A stretch of 64,000 bases of DNA. Source: Phormidium ambiguum IAM M-71 (GTDB lineage Bacteria; Cyanobacteriota; Cyanobacteriia; Cyanobacteriales; Aerosakkonemataceae). Both the position numbers and the translations under genes were made by a program. Below are positions 56,024-64,000 of the stretch, piece by piece. The stretch is from the NCBI RefSeq assembly GCF_001904725.1, contig NZ_MRCE01000016.1, positions 93,205 through 157,204 of the forward strand. The letters run 5' to 3'. Each line of letters opens with the position of its first letter. Positions within the stretch are counted from its first letter, which is position 1. The notes under the pieces are model-generated. The model made no database searches. It saw only the letters and a list, made by a program, of their open reading frames with translations, and was not told where the DNA came from.

Positions 56024-57265
56024 TTAGGATTGGCGCGTAATTTGTCTACTAACTTCCTGAATTTGTCTGGTAAAGTAAGCTTCTCGATAACTTAGTTGTT
56101 TGGCAATTGCAAGCCCTTTTTCAAAAGCATCAAGTGCTTGAGAATAGTTTTTTTGTTCTAAATAAAGTTGTCCGATTTGATCGTAAGTGGTCATCATTCC
56201 GTAGAAATTATGCGCTAGTTGATCGGTTTGTAAAAGTACTTGGCTGGTTTCTAAGGCTGTATCTATTTGCTTTAGTGAAAGTTGCAGTGCTACTAATTTT
56301 CTTAGTGCTTCAGCTGCGCCGGAATATTGCTGGATTGACCAAGCAAAAGAGTAAGTTTCTTCGTATTGTTGAGCAGCTTCTGCTATTTGGCCAAGTGATT
56401 CTAGTTTGTTGCCGATCGCTAATTTCAAATCAGGAATTTCGGTGAAGTTTTGCAGGTTTTGGTAAAGTTCAATTAACTGTTGATTAGTGTTAATAAATTG
56501 CAGTGGTTGTTTTAATTGCTCGTAAATATAAGCAAGTTGTTTTAAGTAAGTAATTTGCTGTTCGTTATTATTTTGCTCTTTGGCTAAAGTTAATAACTCA
56601 TTATAAGTAACTGCGGCTTTTTGGTAATCAAACCAATTTAAACTTAATTCACCAATTTTGAGCAGTGTGGCGACAATTTCATCTAATTTTTTTTCTTCTC
56701 TAGCAGCGCGGAGAATTTTTTCATAAGCTACAACTGCTTTATCAGGCGATCGTACTTGTTCATAAGCAGTTGCTAGAACACGCCATAATTCTAATTCTAC
56801 AATTGGTTTAGCGGTAGCTTCTGTTTGAATTGCTTGTAATCTTCGGGTAATAAATTGAATATCTTCTCTGGAGTTTTCTTCCCAGGCGATCGCACCAACT
56901 CTTCCTAAAGCTTGCACTTCTGGGATAAATCCTAATACTCTTGTTAAACGCAATTCTCGATACCAAACAGCAAAAGCAGTGACTTTATCACCTGTTTGAA
57001 ATAACTCTGTTGCTTGCTGATTTAATTCACTTAATGATTGTTGTAATTGAATTTTTTCTTCTTCAGTTAGTGGTTTTTTATCTCGCGCTGACTGCGGTAA
57101 CATTGGATCGAGAGTTCTAAACTCTAAAGGATCTGGGGGAAATTCTTCGGGATTATCCTCATTATTACTTTGAGCATAAACTGGAAAACTGAGAGTTAAC
57201 CACAACAAAGAACAACCAATCGAAAAACAAATTTTGCTGATTTTTTGTTGAAAGCGATCGCTCAT
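56024..57265 (-). CDS. Secreted TPR-type helical repeat protein
   Basis: 413 residues. A signal peptide (about 10-32, FSIGCSLLWLTLSFPVYAQ) precedes a Pro-rich acidic linker and then helical repeats of 34-40 residues (AVVAYEKILRAAREEKKLDEIVATLLKIGELSLNWFDYQKAAVTYNELL, EETYSFAWSIQQYSGAAEALRKLV, LEQKNYSQALDAFEKGLAIA). Probably a periplasmic scaffold. No enzyme motif. It diverges from the phytase-like gene. Confidence 0.8.
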   Translation of the reverse strand: MSDRFQQKISKICFSIGCSLLWLTLSFPVYAQSNNEDNPEEFPPDPLEFRTLDPMLPQSARDKKPLTEEEKIQLQQSLSELNQQATELFQTGDKVTAFAVWYRELRLTRVLGFIPEVQALGRVGAIAWEENSREDIQFITRRLQAIQTEATAKPIVELELWRVLATAYEQVRSPDKAVVAYEKILRAAREEKKLDEIVATLLKIGELSLNWFDYQKAAVTYNELLTLAKEQNNNEQQITYLKQLAYIYEQLKQPLQFINTNQQLIELYQNLQNFTEIPDLKLAIGNKLESLGQIAEAAQQYEETYSFAWSIQQYSGAAEALRKLVALQLSLKQIDTALETSQVLLQTDQLAHNFYGMMTTYDQIGQLYLEQKNYSQALDAFEKGLAIAKQLSYREAYFTRQIQEVSRQITRQS

Positions 57266-57357
57266 AATCTAAAATCCATTCAGGCTAATATAAAGAAGCT
57301 GGGAAATAACAATTAGTTTCCACTCCCTAACTCTAATTTTTAAATAGGAGATAAGTA

Positions 57358-58527
57358 GTGAAAAAAAGTATCAGAACTTTAGTTCTGGGTTTCGCATTAA
57401 TAGGATTGACTTTACTCTCATCTTGTGCATTGCCAAGAATTAATGCTCAACAACGGACATTTCTCGACATATCTTTAGAATTTTTGGGTGAATACGAATT
57501 ACCCAAGATGAAATTTCAGGATACAACAGTTGGCGGATTATCGGGAATAACTTATGACCGACAGCGCGATCGCTTTTATGCTATTTCAGACGATCGTAGC
57601 AATTTAGCACCAGCCAGATTTTACACCCTAAACTTAAATATAAACAACAATAAACTACAAGACATAAAAATAGAGAATGTTACCTTTCTCAAACCCAACG
57701 AAGGCGAAACTTATCCCAAAGGTACGATCGATCCCGAAGGAATTGTCCTCACTCCTCAAGGAACATTATTTATCGCCACCGAAGGTTCTCCCCGCGAACT
57801 TTTTGCACCCTTTATTGGTGAATTTGACTTAAAAACTGGGGTGTTAAAACAAAATTTACCAATGCTACAAACTTACCTTCCTAATTCCGATGGTAAACCA
57901 CAAGAAAGGGGAGTTCAAGAAAATTTAGGATTTGAATCATTGACCGTTAATCCCACCGGATCTTTACCTTCAACTGGCGAACCAATTCGGTTATTTACAG
58001 TCACAGAATCAGCATTAATTCAAGATAAAGATCCACCCCAAAAAGACGAACAAGGTAACTATCAACCGCAAATTACAAAAAGTCGTTTTTTACATTATCT
58101 AATTAGTGATGGCCCACCAATCATTATTTCCGAACATCTTTATCCCTTATCTCCCAATCCTCCAGGTGCAATATATCATGGAGTAACCGAACTGTTAGCG
58201 ATCGATCAAGGTGGACACTTCTTAAGTTTAGAAAGATCCTTTGGTTTAACAGGTTTTAGCGCCAAACTATATCAAATTTTCACAGGTACAGCCACCGACA
58301 CTTCTCGCATTGCCAGTTTAAAAGGTGAAATCAAAGGCATACAACCAATAAAAAAACAATTACTTTTGGACTTACAAGAATTAGGAATTAGATTAGATAA
58401 CCTAGAAGGAATAACTTTTGGCCCTCGGTTATCCGATGGCAGCCAAAGTTTAATATTGATGAGTGACGACAACTTCAAAGAAGAACAAATCACCCAATTC
58501 CTGTTATTTAGACTTAAAAGTTCATAA
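57358..58527 (+). CDS. Phytase-like / esterase-like beta-propeller lipoprotein
   Basis: 389 residues. Lipobox LSSC near residue 22. The domain matches the esterase-like phytase family: GGLSGITYDRQRDRFYAISDDRS, DPEGIVLTPQGTLFIATEGSPR, GFESLTVNPTGS, LFTVTESAL and LDNLEGITFGPRLSDGSQSLILMSDDNF, with repeated DGxLWxxDE-like and Glu/Asp metal positions. It may release phosphate from organic esters in the periplasm. AGGAG lies eight bases before GTG 57358, fixing the start. Confidence 0.85.
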   Translation: MKKSIRTLVLGFALIGLTLLSSCALPRINAQQRTFLDISLEFLGEYELPKMKFQDTTVGGLSGITYDRQRDRFYAISDDRSNLAPARFYTLNLNINNNKLQDIKIENVTFLKPNEGETYPKGTIDPEGIVLTPQGTLFIATEGSPRELFAPFIGEFDLKTGVLKQNLPMLQTYLPNSDGKPQERGVQENLGFESLTVNPTGSLPSTGEPIRLFTVTESALIQDKDPPQKDEQGNYQPQITKSRFLHYLISDGPPIIISEHLYPLSPNPPGAIYHGVTELLAIDQGGHFLSLERSFGLTGFSAKLYQIFTGTATDTSRIASLKGEIKGIQPIKKQLLLDLQELGIRLDNLEGITFGPRLSDGSQSLILMSDDNFKEEQITQFLLFRLKSS

Positions 58528-58550
58528 TAGCAACTTCAGCCATTGAAACA

Positions 58551-58583
58551 ATATACCCGACTTCTTAAAGAAGTCGGGTATAT
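58551..58583. terminator. Palindromic hairpin, CCCGACTTCTT class, convergent
   Basis: ATATACCCGACTTCTT (58551-58566) pairs with AAGAAGTCGGGTATAT (58568-58583). It lies between the phytase-like gene and bicA, ending both. Confidence 0.65.
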
Positions 58584-58600
58584 TTAAATCAAGATTTCGA

Positions 58601-60349
58601 TTATTTAGTTGTTAAAGTTCCGTCAATATCAATTTTGCCTTCAACTGTAGTCCCATTCTCCTCAATAGGGAAAGAACCCTTATTTGCGTAACTTTCTCCA
58701 CTTACACCCTTCAATGAACTAACTGCTTGATGCAATGCTTCCAAACGGGAAGGCGATAAGTTATTTGCTGGTACTTTCTCTAAAATTCCGAAGCGTTCTA
58801 ATCTCGCCTTGACCTTTTCTGTACCACCAACAATGAACACTTCTAAGTGTTTTTGTGTAGCTTCTGCAATCAAACTTTCCAGCGCCAAAGTAGCAGTAAC
58901 ACCCAAGATTGGCACATCGCTAACATCCAAAATCACGACTTTATAATCTTCCATGATTGCTTGGCGTTGCGAGATAGCTTTAGCAGCACCAAAACTCATT
59001 GGCCCACCTAAGTGTAACAGCAGAATTTTGCCGCGAGCTTCTTGGAACAAAAGTTTTTCTTCATAACTGAGAGGTGTTTCATCATCAGCATGAGTGATGG
59101 CTTTCACTTCATCAGATTGAATATCTGACAAGCGTTGAATTGTCAGGATATTAGCAATAAATACACCAACACCTACAGCAACAATTAAGTCAACAAAAAC
59201 AGTGAGAAACAACACGCCGTACATAATTGCTGCGGCTTTCCAAGAAAGCTTATGGGCGCGTTTTAAGAAATTCCAGTCAACAATATCAATCCCAACTTTG
59301 ACCAGAATACCTGCTAATACAGCTTGAGGAATAAACTGAGTTAATCCGCTAGCACCAAGAACAAGAACTAACAAAACTACGGCATGAAACATCCCGGAAA
59401 GAACAGTTTTGCCACCCGCTTGGATGTTAACAACTGTTCCCATTGTTGCGCCAGCGCCGGGAAGTCCACCAAAAATTCCTGATAATAAATTGCCGATTCC
59501 TTGTCCGATTAATTCTTTATCAGAGTCGTGTTGAGTGCGAGTGATGCTATCAGCAATTACAGAGGTTAGTAGAGAGTCGATACAACCTAACATCCCCAGC
59601 ATTACACCATCAACTAACATGGTGGTCATTTGTTCAAAGGTGAATACTGGTAATTGGGGTTTGGGTAAACCTGTAGGAATTGCACCAATAAGTCTGAGGT
59701 CAGAACCTTGGAGAACAAAAGCTGCAATTAAAGTACCGATGACTAAGGCTAATAATTGGGGGGGAACTAAACGACGAACTTTTTTGGGAGTGAGAAACAG
59801 CAGGGCTAATGTTAGTGTTGCTAATGCTGTTTCAGCTGGATCGAGATTTGCAATAAAAGTCGGGATTGAAGTGACTACAGGAATAATTCCACCTTTTGGG
59901 TTCACTTGTCCAAAAAATGGCCCGACTTGCAAAATGATCATGATTACACCAATCCCGGACATAAATCCAGAGATTACGGTGTAAGGCATCAAGGTAACAT
60001 ATTTACCTAATTTCAGGAACCCAAACAAGATTTGAAATATACCTGCCAGCATGACTACTGTAAAAGCCATTGCCAACCCGTTTTCCGGGTTTTTCGCAGT
60101 CATACTGGTAACAATAGCTGTCATTACTACAGTCATCGGACCTGTCGGGCCGGAAATTAGGGTGGGAGTTCCACCAAATAACGCTGCAAAGAAGCCGAGA
60201 ATAGCTGCGCCGTAAAGACCTGCGATCGCACCTGCGCCGGAAGAAACACCGAATGCTAGCGCCATTGGTAAGGCTACGATCGCCGCCGTGATACCACCGA
60301 ATAAATCACCCCGCAGGTGATTAAATGTTACCCTATTCGCTAGTTGCAT
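58601..60349 (-). CDS. bicA: SulP-family transporter, probable sodium-dependent bicarbonate transporter BicA
   Basis: About 582 residues from ATG 60349 (a TTG at 60367 would add six). It begins QLANRVTFNHLRGDLFGGITAAIVALPMALAFGVSSGAGAIAGLYGAAILGFFAALFGGTPTLISGPTGPMTVVMTAIV, very close to characterised BicA. About 12-14 membrane segments run to about 405, then a cytoplasmic STAS domain (KILLLHLGGPMSFGAAKAISQR, VILDVSDVP). It supplies inorganic carbon to the CO2-concentrating mechanism. SulP also includes sulfate carriers, so substrate is likely, not proven. Confidence 0.85.
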   Translation of the reverse strand: MQLANRVTFNHLRGDLFGGITAAIVALPMALAFGVSSGAGAIAGLYGAAILGFFAALFGGTPTLISGPTGPMTVVMTAIVTSMTAKNPENGLAMAFTVVMLAGIFQILFGFLKLGKYVTLMPYTVISGFMSGIGVIMIILQVGPFFGQVNPKGGIIPVVTSIPTFIANLDPAETALATLTLALLFLTPKKVRRLVPPQLLALVIGTLIAAFVLQGSDLRLIGAIPTGLPKPQLPVFTFEQMTTMLVDGVMLGMLGCIDSLLTSVIADSITRTQHDSDKELIGQGIGNLLSGIFGGLPGAGATMGTVVNIQAGGKTVLSGMFHAVVLLVLVLGASGLTQFIPQAVLAGILVKVGIDIVDWNFLKRAHKLSWKAAAIMYGVLFLTVFVDLIVAVGVGVFIANILTIQRLSDIQSDEVKAITHADDETPLSYEEKLLFQEARGKILLLHLGGPMSFGAAKAISQRQAIMEDYKVVILDVSDVPILGVTATLALESLIAEATQKHLEVFIVGGTEKVKARLERFGILEKVPANNLSPSRLEALHQAVSSLKGVSGESYANKGSFPIEENGTTVEGKIDIDGTLTTK

Positions 60350-60700
60350 AAAAAGACTGTCCCACAAGTATTGAGTATTAATTTACATTGCTATTAGTCT
60401 ATATAGTTGAAAATTACCCATTGGATTTACCAATGGTTAGAATTATTTTGTATAGAGGTAAACAGTCAGAATCTACAATTTCTCTATGTAAAAATAATTT
60501 TTGATTATATTTAATTGTTAATTAAATAATAAAGAGTTATGAATTTAGGAAGACCATATTAAATAGATTAAAAATTTAAATCTTTCTAGACCCTGGCTAG
60601 TTAATCACTTATCTTGACCTCTGCCATTAAAAAACTAACTTTCCTCTGTTCTAGAGTCTTCTACCGTAAAATGGTTGGAAATTATAGCGCTTATCCAAAA
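60350..60700. other. Divergent spacer, bicA-cpcT
   Basis: About 350 AT-rich bases with the two divergent promoters. The in-frame stretch 60614-60700 before the chosen cpcT start could be leader. No RNA gene or palindromic element seen. Confidence 0.5.
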
Positions 60701-61291
60701 ATGACACATTCTACCGATATTGCCACTTTAGCCCGCTGGATGGCAGCAGACTTTAGCAATCAAGAGCAAGCATTTGAAAATCCGCCATTTTACGCTCATA
60801 TTCGGGTTTGTATGCGTCCCTTACCCTTAGAACTACTTTCTGGGGTAAGTTTCTTTGTCGAACAAGCTTATGATTACGATCTTAACGATCCTTATCGAGT
60901 GCGGGTATTGAAATTAGTAGAGCGGGGCGATCGCATCGAAATTGAAAATTACACCCTCAAGTCAGAAAAAGAATTCTACGGCGCTTCCCGTGACTTGAAA
61001 CGACTAGAAAACCTTAAAATTGACAACTTAGAGAAATTACCAGGCTGCAACATGATTGTAGAGTGGACTGGCAACGGTTTTAAAGGTAAAGTAGAACCAG
61101 GTAAAGCTTGCATTGTCGTTCGCAAAGGCCGCTCCACATATTTAGACAGTGAATTTGAGATCGATCGAGACAAATTTATCAGCCTCGATCGCGGACGCGA
61201 CCCAGAAACCGACGAACACATCTGGGGTTCATTTGCTGGCCCATTCTACTTCGTGCGTTGGGCAAGTTTCGCTGACGAAGTAAAAGTTTAA
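60701..61291 (+). CDS. cpcT: Phycobiliprotein lyase CpcT/CpeT family
   Basis: 196 residues from ATG 60701, which yields the family-typical start MTHSTDIATLARWMAADFSNQEQAFENPPFYAHIRVCMRPLPLELLSGVSFFVEQAYDY; upstream in-frame starts (60614, 60671) would add residues that do not match. Then LKSEKEFYGASRD, GCNMIVEWTGNGFKGKVEPGKAC and TYLDSEFEID. CpcT attaches phycocyanobilin to Cys-153 of beta-phycocyanin. No phycobiliprotein gene is in the window. No clear Shine-Dalgarno. Confidence 0.92.
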   Translation: MTHSTDIATLARWMAADFSNQEQAFENPPFYAHIRVCMRPLPLELLSGVSFFVEQAYDYDLNDPYRVRVLKLVERGDRIEIENYTLKSEKEFYGASRDLKRLENLKIDNLEKLPGCNMIVEWTGNGFKGKVEPGKACIVVRKGRSTYLDSEFEIDRDKFISLDRGRDPETDEHIWGSFAGPFYFVRWASFADEVKV

Positions 61292-61424
61292 AAAAATTTA
61301 TGAAAATTTCCTTGACCTGAAAAAACTAACCCATCTTGCCATCTCCTTGGCCATCCGCCTCGGATATCTCCAATCAGAAATTTACTTAAGTGGTTGAAAG
61401 GGTACACAAACCTGGTACATTTAG

Positions 61425-62609
<1,185 letters not shown>

Positions 62610-62614
62610 GCTTT

Positions 62615-62808
62615 TGTCATTAGTTATTGGTCATTGGTCATTAGTCACTTGTGATTTGTCATTCATCATTTGTTATTAATAACTGGAAAAAACTTACCAA
62701 AACCCAGTGACACAGAAATGTCAACAAAAGCAAAGATATTGATAATAACCAATGACCAATGACCAATAACCAATGACTAATAACCAATAACCAATGACCA
62801 ATGACTAA
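62615..62808. repeat. Heptamer tandem repeats with inverted arms (sqdB-sqdX spacer)
   Basis: Left arm (about 62617-62690) of TCATTAG/TTATTGG/TCATTGG units; right arm (about 62741-62808) of CCAATGA/CCAATAA/CTAATGA units. The arms are inverted to each other and could make a long RNA hairpin of up to ~70 bp between two genes of one pathway. Confidence 0.85.
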
Positions 62809-62811
62809 ACT

Positions 62812-63942
62812 ATGCGAATTGCCCTATTTACAGAAACCTTTCTCCCTAAAATTGATGGCATTGTAACTCGCCTCTGCCACACAGTTGAACACCTACAACG
62901 TCATGGAGATCAAGTACTAATTTTCTCCCCCGATTATGGAATTTCCGAATATAAAGGAGCCAAAATTTACGGAGTGTCTGGCGTACCTTTACCAATGTAC
63001 CCAGAACTAAAATTAGCATTTCCGCGACCTGCGATCGGCAAAGTCCTCGAAAACTTCCAACCAGACATTATTCATGTAGTTAACCCCGCCGTACTAGGAT
63101 TAGGGGGTATATTTTATGGGAAAACCTTAAAAATTCCCATCGTCGCCTCATATCACACCCACCTACCCCAATACCTCCAACACTACGGATTAGGAATGTT
63201 AGAAGGAGTATTGTGGGAACTACTAAAATCTGCCCATAACCAAGCCGAATTAAACCTTTGTACCTCCACCGCAATGGTACAAGAATTGATTAATCACGGC
63301 ATCGAACGAGTAGATTTATGGCAAAGAGGAGTAGACACCGAACTATTTCATCCTGACACAGCCAGCCAAGAAATGCGATCGCGCCTCAGCCAAGGACACC
63401 CCGAAAGCCCCCTCCTCCTCTACATCGGACGCTTAGGCGCAGAAAAAGAAATCGAACGCATCAAACCCATCCTCGAAACCATCCCAGACGCACGCCTCGC
63501 CCTAGTCGGAGATGGCCCAAACCGCGAAGCCCTCGAAAAACACTTCGCCGGAACCAAAACCAACTTCGTCGGCTACCTCAGAGGCAAAGAACTCGCCTCC
63601 GCCTACGCCTCCGCCGATGCCTTCATCTTTCCCTCCCGCACCGAAACCCTCGGACTAGTCCTCCTCGAAGCAATGGCAGCAGGTTGCCCCGTCGTCGCTG
63701 CCCGTTCCGGCGGCATCCCCGATATCGTCACCGACGGCGAAAACGGCTACCTATTCGACCCCAAAGACGAACAAGGCGCTATCAAAGCCACAATTCGCCT
63801 ACTAGCCCATAAAGAAGAACGCGAACTCCTCCGCCACAACGCCCGCAAAGAAGCCGAAAAATGGGGTTGGGCAGCCGCCACCAAACAACTACAGCGATAC
63901 TATCAAACAGTAACCTTCTCCACCTTACCCAAAGCCGCCTAA
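62812..63942 (+). CDS. sqdX: Sulfoquinovosyldiacylglycerol synthase (glycosyltransferase family 4)
   Basis: 376 residues, GT-B fold. N-terminal RIALFTETFLPKIDGIVTRLCHTVEHLQRHGDQVLIFSPDYG, LYIGRLGAEKEIERIKPIL and the donor-binding EX7E motif in SRTETLGLVLLEAMAAGCPVVAARSGGIPDIV. Matches cyanobacterial SqdX, which transfers sulfoquinovose from UDP-sulfoquinovose to diacylglycerol. The second half is more GC-rich in synonymous sites (runs of C-ending codons) than the neighbours. Starts four bases after the repeat arm. Confidence 0.95.
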   Translation: MRIALFTETFLPKIDGIVTRLCHTVEHLQRHGDQVLIFSPDYGISEYKGAKIYGVSGVPLPMYPELKLAFPRPAIGKVLENFQPDIIHVVNPAVLGLGGIFYGKTLKIPIVASYHTHLPQYLQHYGLGMLEGVLWELLKSAHNQAELNLCTSTAMVQELINHGIERVDLWQRGVDTELFHPDTASQEMRSRLSQGHPESPLLLYIGRLGAEKEIERIKPILETIPDARLALVGDGPNREALEKHFAGTKTNFVGYLRGKELASAYASADAFIFPSRTETLGLVLLEAMAAGCPVVAARSGGIPDIVTDGENGYLFDPKDEQGAIKATIRLLAHKEERELLRHNARKEAEKWGWAAATKQLQRYYQTVTFSTLPKAA

Positions 63943-63948
63943 TGGGGT

Positions 63949-64000
63949 AGAAGGCAGAAGGCAGAAGGCAGAAGGCAGAAGGCAGAAGGCAGAAGGCAGA
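63949..64000. repeat. AAGGCAG heptamer tandem repeat at window edge
   Basis: Seven units of AAGGCAG, cut by the window end. Same unit as at 51491-51529. Confidence 0.85.

Noticed and set aside
62615..62808. CRISPR-like array
   Set aside because: The units are 7-mers without spacers of even length; they are tandem repeats, not CRISPR.

Overview
The window is chromosomal DNA from a cyanobacterium. The evidence is direct: genes for chlorophyll synthesis (chlP), phycobilisome assembly (cpcT), sulfolipid synthesis (sqdB, sqdX), bicarbonate uptake (bicA-type), the circadian output regulator RpaA, a cyanobacterial-type RNase E ending in an arginine run, the fused panC-cmk gene, and very many GCGATCGC (HIP1) octamers. 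Heptamer tandem repeats and dispersed palindromes in the spacers are typical of filamentous cyanobacteria with mid-size genomes; species cannot be assigned by eye. No rRNA, tRNA, CRISPR array, prophage or complete insertion sequence was seen.

Layout. 1-6.3 kb: the 3' end of purH, a 2-oxoglutarate/Fe(II) oxygenase facing an ankyrin protein, two cyanobacterial families of unknown function (DUF4079, DUF1997), an atypical SDR and a membrane-anchored lambda-endolysin-like GH104 protein. 6.5-12 kb: dnaX, then a divergent cluster of a secreted caspase-like protein with an EF-hand loop and two proteins that share an N-terminal domain (one carries TPRs). 12-24.8 kb: purM, an RlpA-like protein, panC-cmk, a polysaccharide deacetylase, a glutamate synthase and a phosphodiester-glycosidase-like protein. 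25-31.8 kb: a cupin, an IscA-type protein, the str cluster rpsL-rpsG-fusA-tufA-rpsJ and a Lon N-terminal-domain protein. 31.9-40.3 kb: pheA, a second DUF1997 gene, rne-rnhB and a large radical SAM protein. 40.7-50.2 kb: a STAS protein, a small conserved-looking ORF, a DapL-type aminotransferase, clpS with a CPBP protease, an alpha/beta hydrolase, rpaA, a PEP-CTERM protein and chlP. 50.4-64 kb: a CysA-type ATPase, two parts of a peptide-type ABC transporter, an RTX protein, a TPR protein, a phytase-like lipoprotein, bicA, cpcT, sqdB and sqdX.

Most genes are housekeeping genes in single units or short operons; the str cluster, rne-rnhB and sqdB-sqdX are the clearest functional groups. Convergent pairs are usually separated by a bidirectional hairpin terminator.

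The least explained items are: (1) a dispersed palindromic element of exactly 67 bp in four copies, two of them inside genes and read in frame; (2) the caspase-like/EF-hand gene with its pair of paralogous neighbours; (3) a 93-bp MITE-like element, a long two-part hairpin and a 46-bp near-perfect palindrome in spacers; (4) a few possible small or decayed reading frames. I found no complete, clearly new multi-gene system; the caspase cluster is the best candidate.
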